Shown: positions 24,501 through 33,814, counted from the stretch's first letter. The stretch: 64,000 nt of DNA from Euglena gracilis (GCA_039621445.1 CP154957.1:2908504-2972503); one strand, 5' to 3'. Notes: a model not told the origin generated them from the sequence alone. Translations and numbers: made by a program.

Positions 24501-24650
24501 TGGCGTGCTCGGCACACAGTTCGTCCAGGAGTGGCTGGTCGCCATCTACGGCGCCATCGCGTCCGACACGGACAGCGAGGCGGAGGCGGAGCTCATCGCA
24601 GAGTTCATCGACTGGGAGGCGCAGGGCCGCCTCGGCATGGCTTTATCCGG
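15642..24650 (+). CDS. NIMA-related (NEK) protein kinase gene, multi-exon
   Basis: Joining exons in order gives most of a Ser/Thr kinase domain: helix C glutamate in [22 protein letters not shown], the GGDL hinge, [16 protein letters not shown], the catalytic loop [12 protein letters not shown] (Asp, Lys, Asn present), the DFG loop [15 protein letters not shown], the activation segment [11 protein letters not shown], then [25 protein letters not shown] and the terminal [14 protein letters not shown] (conserved Arg). LALKY.HDRK, HRDLKS.NVFLT and GTPYY.SPE.C are NEK-family hallmarks. NEKs act in cell cycle, centrosome and flagellar functions. The P-loop and VAIK lysine were not firmly located. 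Introns are of mixed types and include transposons. Confidence 0.9.
17035..17174. repeat. (AT)n microsatellite with TATG interruptions
   Basis: About 140 bp of TA/ATATGT units; the element at 17175 is inserted at its right end. Confidence 0.9.
17175..17703. mobile_element. 529-bp MITE, perfect 8-bp TSD (ATATATTA)
   Basis: Terminal inverted repeat GGCAGCTACACTTTACTTG with ATATATTA at 17167-17174 and 17704-17711. Inner repeats (AAGTAAAGACTCCAGGGGG, GGGTAGTATACCCC) mirror each other at both ends. The centre has a CGGAAGGGCCCCGCGGGGCC palindrome and a short telomere-like AGGGTTAGGGTTAGG at 17362-17376. No coding capacity seen. Confidence 0.9.
17792..17843 (+). CDS. NEK exon: GGDL segment
   Basis: Acceptor tgaaaaag, phase completing Met from the previous exon, then [16 protein letters not shown], the conserved GGDL after the hinge followed by an amphipathic helix. 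A GT follows (cgc|gtggcg) and joins in phase with 18850. The frame stays coding-like for a further 8 codons (VAGRYEPW), where CAG at 17869 could mark a nonconventional intron end, so the 3' limit is uncertain. Confidence 0.65.
18399..18629. mobile_element. Hairpin element with TAATAGAAGCG inverted repeats
   Basis: TAAACCCCCTAATAGAAGCG on the left faces GCTTCTATTAGGCGGGGGG and TTA on the right. Internal units (CCAAATAAAAGCGCG, CCGCCGCCGAAGGCGGCGG, GTTACAAGCGCACCCCCC) repeat twice. The related motif CCAAATAGAAGCCCCCC occurs at 52180-52300. Confidence 0.55.
18850..18919 (+). CDS. NEK exon: helix E ([15 protein letters not shown])
   Basis: Reads [20 protein letters not shown], then KVL and one base of His. 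Start set after cggccggag|atg; an upstream in-frame extension (FFPDFRPE) is possible. The 3' end is a nonconventional boundary: only a cut between gttcttc and CCACAGG restores VLHRDLK with the next exon. Confidence 0.85.
18920..19281. other. Nonconventional intron in NEK (CCACAGG...CTGGCCTC)
   Basis: 362 bp. No GT donor or AG acceptor gives an open, kinase-like join here. With the intron set as above, CAG is at +4 to +6 and CTG at -8 to -6, and the product is [14 protein letters not shown]. Ends share CAGGG/CCCTG complementarity. It contains a (TGTC)n microsatellite. Confidence 0.8.
19067..19139. repeat. (TGTC)n microsatellite
   Basis: About 73 bp of GTCT units inside the nonconventional intron. 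Confidence 0.95.
19282..19323 (+). CDS. NEK exon: catalytic loop
   Basis: Encodes [13 protein letters not shown] with catalytic Asp, Lys and metal-binding Asn. His comes from the previous exon. Ends gga g|gtatgtg, a consensus GT donor. Confidence 0.9.
19448..19563 (+). CDS. NEK exon: DFG loop and activation segment
   Basis: Acceptor tacctgcag, phase 1 continuing GG. Reads [20 protein letters not shown], then [18 protein letters not shown], then gag|gtgggt. Contains the magnesium-binding DFG and the P+1 loop GTPYYFSPE typical of NEKs; T-V-C-G-T supplies the activation-loop threonine. Confidence 0.95.
19564..21249. other. NEK intron (gtgggt...tttttacag) with large ATGT array
   Basis: GT-AG intron of about 1.7 kb, half of which is the tetranucleotide array below. 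Confidence 0.85.
20031..20910. repeat. (ATGT)n microsatellite, about 880 bp
   Basis: Tetranucleotide array with sparse variants (ATGC, ATGG, a non-repeat break near 20216-20262). All long frames here are translations of the repeat. Confidence 0.98.
21250..21289 (+). CDS. NEK exon: subdomain IX ([10 protein letters not shown])
   Basis: Acceptor gtctttttacag, phase 0 after NE. Reads [10 protein letters not shown] with the conserved Asp and Trp of helix F. The frame continues FAIICL. The 3' boundary could not be fixed: neither GT-AG nor CAG/CTG placement gives a clean join to the next exon. Confidence 0.8.
21290..21733. other. NEK intron with unresolved boundaries
   Basis: Holds (AT)n from 21399 to 21553 and (GT)n at 21675-21703. 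Continuity demands VWA-LGVILYE or VWAFAI-ILYE; a CTG lies at 21734-21736. Confidence 0.5.
21399..21553. repeat. (AT)n microsatellite
   Basis: About 155 bp of TA dinucleotides with TATAGATA interruptions. Confidence 0.95.
21734..21766 (+). CDS. NEK exon: [11 protein letters not shown]
   Basis: Reads [11 protein letters not shown], matching helix F of NEKs (LG.VLYEMCTL). The 3' end is a nonconventional boundary: the next base triplet gac and CAGGCTTTT belong to the intron. Confidence 0.8.
21767..22424. other. Nonconventional intron in NEK (GACCAGGC...CTGCTGGT)
   Basis: 658 bp. CAG at +4 to +6 (21770) and CTG at -8 to -6 (22417). Removal gives [17 protein letters not shown], a perfect NEK match; reading through gives DQAFHTP and loses the domain. 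Ends are inverted repeats: CAGGC....CATAC and GTATG....GCCTG. The left end resembles the family A transposon end CAGGCTTTTGCTTAAGG. Confidence 0.85.
22425..22515 (+). CDS. NEK exon: helix G region
   Basis: Reads [19 protein letters not shown] and [11 protein letters not shown], matching F.A.N...LV..I..G.....P..YS of NEKs. It ends in CCAG, also present at the next exon start, so the cut is ambiguous by up to 4 nt; GC-AG (ccag|gcgtgc) is the simplest reading. Confidence 0.85.
22516..24439. other. NEK intron, T-rich
   Basis: About 1.9 kb. Contains a long TTTTGGC-type pyrimidine-rich stretch (23930-24120). No exon seen. Confidence 0.6.
24440..24650 (+). CDS. NEK exon: end of catalytic domain and acidic tail
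   Basis: After ccccccag the frame reads [33 protein letters not shown] and then an acidic tail [20 protein letters not shown]. The Arg of DPQQR closes the kinase fold by pairing with the APE-equivalent Glu. Donor tccgg|gtgtta. Confidence 0.9.
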
Positions 24651-25540
24651 GTGTTATTCATCACGCATATGTTCACAATATGTGTGTGTGGGTGGATGGG
24701 TGGGTGGGTGTGTGTGTGTGTATTAGACCTATGTATTTGTATGCATGTACGTGTGTACATATGCATGCATGAATATACAAATGTATGCACGTATGGATAT
24801 ACGTCCGTATGTACGTACATACACACCTATGTACGTATGTACGTACGTATGCGTGTATGTATTGTATGCATGTATGTGTATGCAATCACGCATGTCTGTC
24901 TGTCTCTCTGTCTGTCTGTCTGTTTGGGTGTCTGTCCGTTTGAAGGTCTGTGTGTATGTATGTGTTAGGCGCATGTACCAGTTTATGAATGGCCAATGTC
25001 TCAGGATTCGGAGTTGGAGAATATGTATTTCATGAAATTGAAAGTGAAAGTGAAAATAAAAACATAACAAAATGTGAAAGTCTGCATGCCACGCATTCAG
25101 ATGATGTGTCACAGAGGCCGGCCCTATGGAATATATGTGGTCCCTTGACATTGCACGAGTCAAGCAAGTGGGTCCGCATGTTTTCGGCACCGCAAATGGG
25201 GGCGTGGGCAAAATGCCGAAAGTATCCTAAGGCATTCCGCGCCGAAAAGCCAAATTCTGGGCCAGAAGAGGGCCATTTTTGCCACTTGTCCTGCAGGGTG
25301 ATATTGTCAGCCTATCCGGGCACCACAGGGCATATTTTACGTCCCAGCCAAATTCAGTCTGCTCCTCAAGGCAATTTCTTCAAAGCTATGCGCCAGTTGT
25401 CATTGATGTGAAAATGCTATCCACTCAGTACCACAATTTTGTCGCCTAGTTTCCGACTGATTTCATTTTGTCACTTTTTTTCTGAGCGCATTTAACCCGG
25501 TTTGCCAGTGCCAGAGAAATCCCAGACCCCTCCCACACAG
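24651..25540. other. Intron with mixed tetranucleotide repeats
   Basis: ATGT/ACGT/TGTC units between 24670 and 24960, then T-rich DNA. Confidence 0.6.
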
Positions 25541-25719
25541 GGGAAACTGCGTCTGGCCACTTCGCGGCTGGCCACCCCCAGGACCCCCAGGGAGGCTGCC
25601 CTGGGCCCGCCTCCGACCCCGCCGCCAGCCAGCACCTGACGAAGAAGCCGGATGTGGAGACAGAGGTGCTCAAGCAGAAGGTCGCCGAGCGGTTTGCGGA
25701 CAAGCAGGACCCGACCTTG
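25541..25719 (+). CDS. Exon, probable NEK tail, with a frame change
   Basis: Acceptor ctcccacacag. The first frame reads GKLRLATSRLATPRTPREAA and a Pro-rich run to TGA; an overlapping frame continues ASQHLTKKPDVETEVLKQKV and AERFADKQDPTL with equally strong codon bias to ttg|gtgtgc. One base gained or lost in the C-rich stretch near 25600-25620 would join them. Basic Pro-rich then helical composition suits a NEK C-terminal tail, but this is position-based. Confidence 0.55.
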
Positions 25720-26072
25720 GTGTGCCTGCCAGGCTGCAAAAGAGGTCATTGTGCGCAAACAGACAGACAGACGGGTGCAGAAAGACTAAACCCGCCACCC
25801 ACTGACAACCCCCCCACACTAATAACCCTGGAACCTCCCAAAAGGATTTAATGCCCCCCTTCCTGAATGATGTGGTTTTTTTGGCATTTTGGGTCATCTT
25901 TGTAGGTTGGAATAAAACCAACCATTCTTCCCACGTGCTTCCTCCCATCTGGGAAACCAGACCTTGGTGGGTGGGTGATACACAGACAACCGTCGACCTG
26001 GTTGTTGCATTGTTTGGCATTGCCCCAAAAGTTCACCGTTGCGCACATTGTGTCCATGCTCTCCGATCCCAG

Positions 26073-26153
26073 GCGGACGACACGCCGAAGGACATCACGA
26101 ACATTTCCAACCTGCGCAGCGTGTTGAAGGGCCCGCCCCTGAAGTCCGTCAAG
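26073..26153 (+). CDS. Internal exon, unrecognised (possible NEK tail)
   Basis: Acceptor tccgatcccag, then ADDTPKDITNISNLRSVLKG and PPLKSVK to aag|gtggtg. Strong G/C third positions. Hydrophilic, probably disordered. Same strand and spacing as the previous exon. Confidence 0.65.
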
Positions 26154-26944
26154 GTGGTGCGCCAGCCGGACCCTTTTGAAGGGCAGCATCTCTGGCCCAC
26201 ACCACACATCACATGTTGTATGTGGGCACGTGCCGTTTTGCGCATCTATTCACGTATGGTACGCAGGGGTTTCTTAAGCCCACAGCCAGCAAGCGCCTTT
26301 TTTCACGCTAGCACTCCAACGGGGGGCTGCCGAGATGAAGTCGGGGAAGCTCGACAAAACCGAGGTGGCCGAAATTTTTCGAAAACAGTGGGGTCAACAT
26401 GACCGAATATGGCGGGTCTTTTTTTCCCTCGCGTATGGGCTGAGAAAGTGCAGCAACTCAACCGTTGTATTGTGCCTGTTTTGTGCTGTACCTGAAGTCA
26501 ATTGGATTTCTGGCCCATGACCAGAACAAGGGAGACCAGGGACAGGGTATTCCTGGTGCTCACGAACAGTTTATTTTGTCATTTCATGAACCCAGGGTCG
26601 TGGTCATTTGTGGGGAAATGTGTCCAACAAACAGTTCGTCCAGGCTTGGATCCTCTGCACCAGAGGGGATGCTCCAGCCAAGCTGCCTGGAGCACCTCTT
26701 AAGGGTTCGCTGACACAAACACGGATCCACCGGCTCGTTTTCGTGGGCCCAAATCCACCCACCCTTTTGTTGAGAACCCACGTAGTCCAGAGGGAGGGGG
26801 TCCAGCCAGAACCCGATAATGGCAAAACAGCCCAAATCCTGCTGCGTTGGCTGCCGAAATCAGCCACCATGCCAAGCACGGCCTTCGTTTTGTTCTCTTT
26901 TGTGCACGCCCCTCCCCCTGCAACTGCTTCCCTGCTGGCGACAG
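26154..26944. other. Intron with weak candidates
   Basis: A coding-like stretch at 26335-26415 (MKSGKLDKTEVAEIFRKQWG) and another at 26620-26700 lack convincing splice sites on both sides. Confidence 0.35.
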
Positions 26945-26993
26945 CGCCCCCATCGATCTCGAAAGCGCTGCAGAGATCGGGCCGCCATTTCCC
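26945..26993 (+). CDS. Small internal exon
   Basis: Acceptor tgctggcgacag; reads APIDLESAAEIGPPFP; followed by a perfect GTGAGT donor. Confidence 0.6.
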
Positions 26994-27626
26994 GTGAGTT
27001 GGACCTGGCTTCGGGTACTCTGGCCACCACGTTGGGCCTAATGAGTTGGCCTTGTCTCATGTTGCCTGAAATTGGTGTGGTGGACCCCACCAGTCAACGG
27101 AATTGGGACCAGTAATGTGGGGTGTCATATTTGGTCGAAGTGCCTGTGCGGGGAGGAGTTGCGAGAGGGTGGGGGTTTTGTGCCTCTTGGCGGTGCCGGT
27201 CAGCTTTAAGGATATGCTTTCTCAGATGAAGGGGATTTTTGGGGGTTTAGAGTAAAATAATGTGTTGTTGCATAGCCTCAACCGATGGACAACCATAAAG
27301 CATTGTTTGCTTGAGAAGGTTAGCATGGATTCATTGCAAGGTGGGAAAGAAATACGAGGGCACAGAAATTCTGCACTCGCACAAGCTTGACCCAAAAGAA
27401 ACAACAACTTTTCCAGATTCTAGACGTTTTTTGAGTCAACCCCAAAAAAAATTCATCAAACCAACCCTCTTTTTTTTCTACGGCATTTTTTTTCTTATCA
27501 AACCAAAAATGACATTTTTGAGTGTATTTTTTCCAGTCTTGGCCTTGAAAATGCCAACCATCTGGCCTGGATTTGGGCTTTTTTTTACTACATATAACGC
27601 TTTTTAACGGAAACGACTTTTGGAAT

Positions 27627-27654
27627 CCCCCCCCCCCCCCCCCCCCCCCCCCCC
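27627..27654. repeat. 28-nt C homopolymer
   Basis: Twenty-eight consecutive C, between two imperfect copies of a TTTGGGCTTTTTTTT...CGACTTTTGGAATCC unit (27570-27630 and 27674-27716). Confidence 0.9.
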
Positions 27655-27721
27655 GTAACCTCTGGACCTGGATTTGGGCTTTTTTTTAACGCTTTTTTAC
27701 GACTTTTGGAATCCAAAGCGC

Positions 27722-27825
27722 TGGGTATACCTTTTCGGCAATTTTTTGAAAATTGCCTTTAACGGGCCCGATTTTGGGGGGGTCCCCGCCCCCCCCCCCC
27801 CGGGGGGGGCTTAAAAAGAAGCCTG
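27722..27825. mobile_element. Family C MITE, 5'-truncated, at an intron end
   Basis: Matches the 3' half of the element at 4238: GGGTATACCTTTTCGGC, AATTTTTTGAAAATTGCC, TTTAACGGGCCCGATTTTGG and the end CTTAAAAAGAAGCCTG. The hairpin loop is deleted. CTG is followed by exactly 5 nt (TACAG), then the exon at 27831. Confidence 0.85.
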
Positions 27826-27830
27826 TACAG

Positions 27831-27964
27831 CAACAAAAAGTGCATATGGGGGTCCGGCGGCGTGCTACGCCGGGCTGCCCGAGGAGCGGTGGGCGCACGA
27901 GCGTTTGCGGGCCCACCGTGGGATGGCACAGGTCATCGCTAGCATCGTGATGGACACCACCCAG
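27831..27964 (+). CDS. Internal exon, unrecognised gene A
   Basis: From tacag the frame reads ATKSAYGGPAACYAGLPEER, WAHERLRAHRGMAQVIASIV and MDTTQ, then cag|gtattt. Very strong codon bias. It looks helical and soluble. No family recognised. The upstream boundary satisfies both AG and the -8 CTG rule. Confidence 0.75.
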
Positions 27965-28478
27965 GTATTTATTTTTCAGATTTACGTGTTTGCCATCGGT
28001 TAGAAGTCGCTGGTTGTGTGTGTGTGTGCGCGCATGCGTGCGTGTGTGTGTGTGTGTGCATGCTTGTGCGTATGTTTTGTTGTGTCTGTGTCCGTTCTTT
28101 GTGTTGTGTGCACATGCGTGTGTATGTGTCAGTACAAGTGTGCATGCTTGTGTTGGTGTGTGTGCGTGTGTGCACGCGTGCGTGTGTGACTCAAACAAAC
28201 ACACCCCGCAAAACACATAGCACAACACATATAGCACGCCCCAATACTGACATGTGCATGCATACAAGTGCAGAAAACAACAGAGTACAGCATAATAAGA
28301 GGAATGAATACGACGCGCCAACAGTGTTTGTGCGCAACATACGCACTCAAACACGCACACAATAATTTACATTTCATACATGATATATACGCAAACACAC
28401 ACAATCATTTACACTCGCCGACACACACTCAGGCAAACACATGCATCATATATGCTCAAACACACACACAAGCTGCAG
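27965..28478. other. Intron with GT- and CA-rich repeats
   Basis: GT tracts at 28014-28058 and 28150-28185, CA-rich 28330-28470. The frames are repeat translations. Confidence 0.7.
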
Positions 28479-28635
28479 AGTCGAATCGCTGGCACACCAC
28501 CTTCTCCTGGACCTGCCCACGCCTTCGCAGCGGGACCCCGACGGCGAGTTTTTTTCGGAGGAGACGCCGGACTTCGCTGGCACACTCATGAGCCACCTCA
28601 CCCATTCCACAGTGTTCGATGGGCAGGAATGGCTG
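28479..28635 (+). CDS. Internal exon, gene A
   Basis: Acceptor acaagctgcag; reads VESLAHHLLLDLPTPSQRDP, DGEFFSEETPDFAGTLMSHL and THSTVFDGQEWL, then ctg|gtaccc. Strong codon bias. No recognised motif. A gene with 27831 is likely from strand, spacing and style. Confidence 0.75.
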
Positions 28636-30083
28636 GTACCCCCTTCCACCAATTGGGCGCAGTATGTGCGGGTGGGCCTTGCATTTCCACCTGCTTTTCC
28701 AGGTGCACCCTCCCCCTTGTCCCCTAGCTGGCACACCACAGTCTCCTATATGTATCCTCTCAGCATACCTGATCTCAAGGCACACTTCCAAAATGCCACG
28801 TGTTGAAGTTGTACACACACATGTGTGTGTGTGTGTGTGCATCTATGTATATGTTGTGGGTGTGTGTGTGTGCGTGTGCGGAGTCTATATATAATATATA
28901 TAATATATATAAAGATATGTGTGTGTATAGTCTCTTGTTTTTATCCAACCGTTTCGATGGGGGGTTTTGCAATCTTGGATGCAACCAGGGAACGGTGCTG
29001 CATTCCGGGTTGTTGAGTCAAAATTGGTTTGCCGTATCAGCGAAATTGGAGGGGGGGGGAGTGGGAGTCAGCCCCCACCATCGATTTGGCCCGCAGCAAT
29101 TCCTGACGCCACTTCCTTGGAAGTCGTGAGAGACCCTCGCCAGGTGCTCGCTGGGAAGCGGTAGTGCTTCACGCCATTTTGGCCGCGCGAGAGCCGCCTG
29201 TTTGAGCCGTTTGTGAATGGTATCAAAGGTGAAAGGGAAGCGTTTGAATAACGCCCTTTTAGACCCTCCTCCTCTCAGGCAGACCAACAAAAGGACGATT
29301 TAACACTACTTTGGCAAAACAAAATATGTTTTATTGCACTATTTTTATGTGACCGACCACCTGTAAGACGTCATTTTTAACCCATTTTGTCAAAAAAATA
29401 GGTCATCCAGGAGGCAGAATTGGGCCAACACCCTTCGACCAAGACCACCTTCGGCAGACCAACCAAATCAGATCCGAAAATTCGGGGGGGAGGGGGTGGG
29501 GTTTGATGTGAGGAGTAGAGGACGGGGGTGTCCGGCACAGTCTGTTTTTTTTTATGGTACCGTGACGTTGACACAACGTGTCATTGGCGACCCCGTTGTC
29601 AACGGCATTTTCCTTAAAATTTGGGTTGTGTTTTTTCTTCTTGGATTTGGGAAAACCTCAGGATTCATTTGAAAAGTCGAAAGATAAAGTGGACTCACGA
29701 GATTCTCCTGTCCGAAGATTTACCCGCCAATTTCTGCTTTTTTGGGACTCGTCCAATATTTTCCCTGACAATTTTCCATGGAAATTGTTCCCGGAAAAAA
29801 CATTCACCCCTTTCCTGGACGGTGACAGAATCACGGGTCCTGTGATTCTGTCAAACTCCATTTTTTGATGTGGAAGTCCGCTAACCCCCCCCCCCCGTGG
29901 GTTTCTCTAATCCAGGCGTGAAGCACCGAAAAAAATTGGCCTGGAATCGGGTTGCCTTGCCCCCCCCCCCCGGTCCTAGGGTGGGTGGTGGTCTCAGTCC
30001 CAGTCTTAAAAAAAAAAATTGGGCAACTGCCATTGCCTCTCCGCGTTCCACCCCCCGCCTCCGCCGTTTGGGGCCGCCGACAG
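28636..30083. other. Intron/intergenic DNA
   Basis: GT repeats near 28820-28890. A short candidate at 29096-29164 (AIPDATSLEVVRDPRQVLAG then stop). A GTTGACAC...GTCAACGGC motif at 29568-29605 resembles the 10791 element. Confidence 0.4.
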
Positions 30084-30191
30084 CGGGGGGCCTGCGGCCG
30101 GCTCGGCGCGGTCCGTCATCACGTCGGAGCAGAAGGCCGCGCTGCGGAAGTTCATGGACGATGACCAGGCCCATGCCCGCCGCCGAATGCG
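30084..30191 (+). CDS. Internal exon, gene A
   Basis: Acceptor ggccgccgacag; reads GGPAAGSARSVITSEQKAAL and RKFMDDDQAHARRRMR, then cg|gtgggg. Strong G/C third positions. The Ala/Gly-rich linker followed by a charged helix suggests a flexible region. Confidence 0.65.
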
Positions 30192-30569
30192 GTGGGGGGC
30201 TGGCAGGGGGCGTCACGCGGGGGCGGGCGGCGACCGGCTGCCCCACAGCGCTGACGGCGGTCCATTAACACGCGCGCACACACATGCGCGTTCTCTCTCA
30301 CGTTCACACTCCCACTCACTCACGCGCACCTCACACTCAGGCTCGCATTCTCACTCCCACTCCCACTCCCACTCACACACACTCACACTCACTCACACGC
30401 ATGCACTGACATGTATTGTATTTAGATCGGTGAACACACTCGTTGTTTTTGTTCTTGAACGCTTGAAGGTGTATCATATGATCCCTGAGGGCTGTGGCAG
30501 TGGGTTTTGATAAGCCAGCCGAATCATCGAGCGAAAAAGAGACAGCCAATAACGTCTACTGGTTGTGTG

Positions 30570-30571
<2 letters not shown>

Positions 30572-30657
<86 letters not shown>
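30572..30657. repeat. (GT)n microsatellite
   Basis: About 86 bp of uninterrupted GT after ACATGT. Confidence 0.97.
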
Positions 30658-30659
<2 letters not shown>

Positions 30660-30660
<1 letters not shown>

Positions 30661-32140
30661 TGCTCAGGTGGCCCATGGCAATAAATCTCTACAATAATGT
30701 ATTTCCTTAAACCCCACAAACTTTTCAACAAAAGATTAGCCTGGTAATTTTTTTTGGACTGGAAAACTTTTGTGGATTTAAGGATTCTGGTGGCAAAAAA
30801 AAGGTCCCAAAGATGCCCCCAAATCTTCACCACAGTGACTCCTTAGTGTTTGGGGAGATCTGACCAGCTTCTGAATCGGACCATTTGGGGATGGGACCGC
30901 AATTGTATTGGGAATTGCTTATTTGCCTTTTATTGCATGCATTTCCCAGAGGAAAATGATATTGGTTGTGACCAAGGGGCTGAGTTATCATGCCAATTTT
31001 CAGCATCTCACAAAACATGCAGATTTGTCTGGCAATTCTGCAAGAGATTAATACACCATTGTCCACAGTTGGCGCAAGAGGGAGGGGGTCCGACGAAATT
31101 AAAATTAAGGAGTATCTGCTTTTTTCAAAGAAACAGTGTTTTTGAGGGATTGGGGGCTTTGGCAACAAAATTATGGCAGAAGAGTTTGTTTCGCCCCACC
31201 TGGATTTGGCTTTTTTTGGTAGGTTCAGGATGAGTCCAGCCCAGCAGCCCACTGAACCCCTTTTCCCTCTGGTCCCCAAATACCTCTTTGGGGTTGGGGG
31301 GGGGGGGCTGTAGACAGGACTTTTTTCCAGCCACCCACTTTTTCCAGGACCAGCTCTCCTGGGCTAAGTTTCGATGCAAAATAGAAGGAAAGTCAACAAA
31401 ATAGGGCCAAATTGAAGCCACCTGCTACAACCTGCCCCGGCTCATTAGCTCTGGTCCCAAAATCCTGGGGAACAACAAAACCAGGCAGAGTATTAAGTGA
31501 GCAGGGAGGGGGTCAGACCCCCAGGCCCCCTCCTCCCCCCCCTTCGGACCGAGGGGGATGGTCTCGGACCCCCCGGGAACCCCCCAAATTTTTTTTCTGC
31601 GCTAGAAGAGATGAAAATCAATAATGGTGTTGAAAAAAGTGCCTTCCCCCCAAAAAAATAACCAGCGGTTTGCGCTCGAAATTGTTTTTGTACAGGGGGA
31701 GGCGAGTGGTCCGATCCCCCCCTGCTAGCTTATTATCCTGAAGCAGTTGGCTGGGGGGGGGGGCAATAGGCCAAGGGGGGAAATTGGGCGATAGCGTAGT
31801 CGTGATTTGATTTGGGGTATTTGTAGCTGCAGCTGCGTTCTCTTCTGGTGCAAATTATTTTTCAACAATTAATTAATCTGTTTCAAAATTTGTTATTCTG
31901 TTTTTTTGTTTTTTTTATGATAATTATTGTTGCTTTTGGTGTTTTTGCTGCACTTCTCATTTCATCATTTTGTATTTGTATTTTTGTGTTTTGTTTGTCT
32001 TATTTTAATTTGTGTTATTGTTTTTTTCATTTGTTATTTTCTTCAAACTGATCCATGTCATGTCCCTCCTGTGTCTTTTATTTCCCATGTGCGTGGCCCA
32101 AACGGCTCCCCCACGGCAGGGCTGGCCTGCGCCAGACCAG
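30660..32140. other. Intron-like DNA
   Basis: T/G-rich with G/C palindromic blocks near 31300 and 31500-31560. No supported exon. Confidence 0.5.
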
Positions 32141-32197
32141 GATGGGATCAGTCAGGACGACGAGGTGGACGAGGAGCTCCTGCAGCGCCTTGGCCAC
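32141..32197 (+). CDS. Internal exon, gene A (acidic)
   Basis: Acceptor cgccagaccag; reads DGISQDDEVDEELLQRLGH. The next bases are CCCCAGGGCTGAACGGG: CAG at +4 if the intron starts after GGC CAC, suggesting a nonconventional donor. A similar start (CAGGGGAGTCCCCAAAACCC) lies at 21880. Confidence 0.6.
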
Positions 32198-32526
32198 CCC
32201 CAGGGCTGAACGGGAATCCCCAAAACCCAATGGATGGTGGGGTCGAACCCCCCCCAGGCCCTCCTGCCAGCCTGGGCCATCCCCTCGGGGGCTGGCCCCA
32301 AATTCCACAACACACGGATTCGGCCCAGAATTCGATGCACGGGGTGGGCCCCGAATTCTACACACGGATTTTGGCACGGTGAGCTTGTCAAAAACCCCTG
32401 GAATGTCAAAGAAAAATGGCAAAGCAAGTTTTGCCATTGAAACCTGAGTTAAGGTAACCCCCAGGATTTTTGTTGAGAAGTGAGGGGTCCACGCGCGCGC
32501 GCACACACACACACGCGCGCGCGCAC

Positions 32527-32645
32527 ACACAACACAACACAACACAACACAACACAACACAACACAACACAACACAACACAACACAACACAACACAACAC
32601 AACACAACACAACACAACACAACACAACACAACACAACACAACAC
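32527..32645. repeat. (ACAAC)n pentanucleotide microsatellite
   Basis: About 24 units, preceded by CG/CA dinucleotides. Confidence 0.97.
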
Positions 32646-33585
32646 ACACACACCTACACCACCGCCGCTGGCCCGAGGAGGTCATTTTCAAGGTTGTGGG
32701 GTGTTCGCTTTAGGAAGTCACCCCACAGCCCCCCAGGTTGTTCAGAAGAAGCCCAGTCTGCACAGTTGCACACAGGGCAGTACGTTGCCTGCAAAGGTGG
32801 GGAAAATTCGTTGGCTTTATGGAGTTTCACCTCAAAATGTGTCTGAACATCTTCTCTAACTCGGCATTATTTGGTCATTGTTTCTAGTTTTCAGGCACCA
32901 GCCTGGTCCAGCCCGTAAACCAATAGCTCCCCGGAACCCCAGCTCCCTCAGTCGGGGGGGGGGGGGTGAAGCCAGCACCTTTTCCCAACCGGCAGGCTGA
33001 ACCCATCCCCCCATGTGCTCAGGAAATTACCTGCCCTGACGTCTCCAAACCTCCAGCTGTTTGGCTTGGCAACCTCATTGGGGAGGCCAGCACACTGTTT
33101 GGAGGCTGCTCTGGAAGACAAGGAGGCGTCGCTCTCTCCGCTCCTGAGAAGAAGCTTGCTGGCTTGCGGAGGTGCATTTTGGGAATAATCGGCGACCGAA
33201 AACTGGAGGAAGGAGGGGGGGGGTCCCCCTCCCAGTTTCGGAAGGGAGGTCCCCCAACCCCCCCTCTCGGAGAATCCCATACAACCCTGCCCTCCCCTTT
33301 TCAAGCAGACATCCAAGCCCCCTGGGCCAATGTTGAGAGCATGCCCCACCCCCGGGGGGGTGGGTGGGTTTTCGAGAGTGGGTGGGTGGGTTGGGACCTC
33401 TGGGGGCCTCCGGGGGGTGCGCCATGGGTTAGGTTTTGGCCCAGCCAAAGGCCGGGCAGAGAATTTTTTTTCGGCGTCGTTGGCCGATGTTGGCTGGGTG
33501 GCCCCCTGGGGGGGGGTCACTAAGTGAATCTACGGGTGGGACCAACGTGGCCAGGCAATGAGCCATATGGGACTTCGGGGGGAGC

Positions 33586-33604
33586 GCGCGCGCGCACACG
33601 CGCG

Positions 33605-33665
<61 letters not shown>

Positions 33666-33710
33666 GCGCACGCACGCACGCACACACGCGCGCGCACACA
33701 TACACACACC
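33586..33710. repeat. (CG)n/(CA)n compound microsatellite
   Basis: Alternating purine-pyrimidine throughout about 125 bp, a potential Z-DNA former. Confidence 0.95.
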
Positions 33711-33731
33711 ATTCGTTCAGATGAAGCCCAG

Positions 33732-33814
33732 CAAGCCCCTGTGCGCCGGCCAAGCTGGCCCGGGCCGTCCTCAAAACGGACGGCGGGGCCGAGGGGCCCG
33801 GGGTCCCCGCCTGA
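33732..33814 (+). CDS. Probable last exon, gene A
   Basis: After agcccag the frame reads SPCAPAKLARAVLKTDGGAE and GPGVPA, then TGA at 33812-33814. G/C-ending codons in this frame only. The stop would end the gene begun upstream; a new 5' end follows at 36.9 kb. Confidence 0.5.

Larger units (their letters stand above)
32198..33731. other. Intron with repeats
   Basis: Holds the ACAAC array below, a block at 32940-33075 similar to 34880-35000 (GCTTGGCAACCTCATT), and GGGT/GGT runs near 33350. Confidence 0.55.

Noticed and set aside
24260-24960. Possible CRISPR-like or satellite array
   Set aside because: The units are irregular ATGT/ACGT/TGTC microsatellite, with no spacers.
32948-33520. Coding-looking frame EITCPDVSKPPAVWLGNLIG
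   Set aside because: The same stretch recurs at 34900-35010 beside another repeat, so it is repeat-derived.
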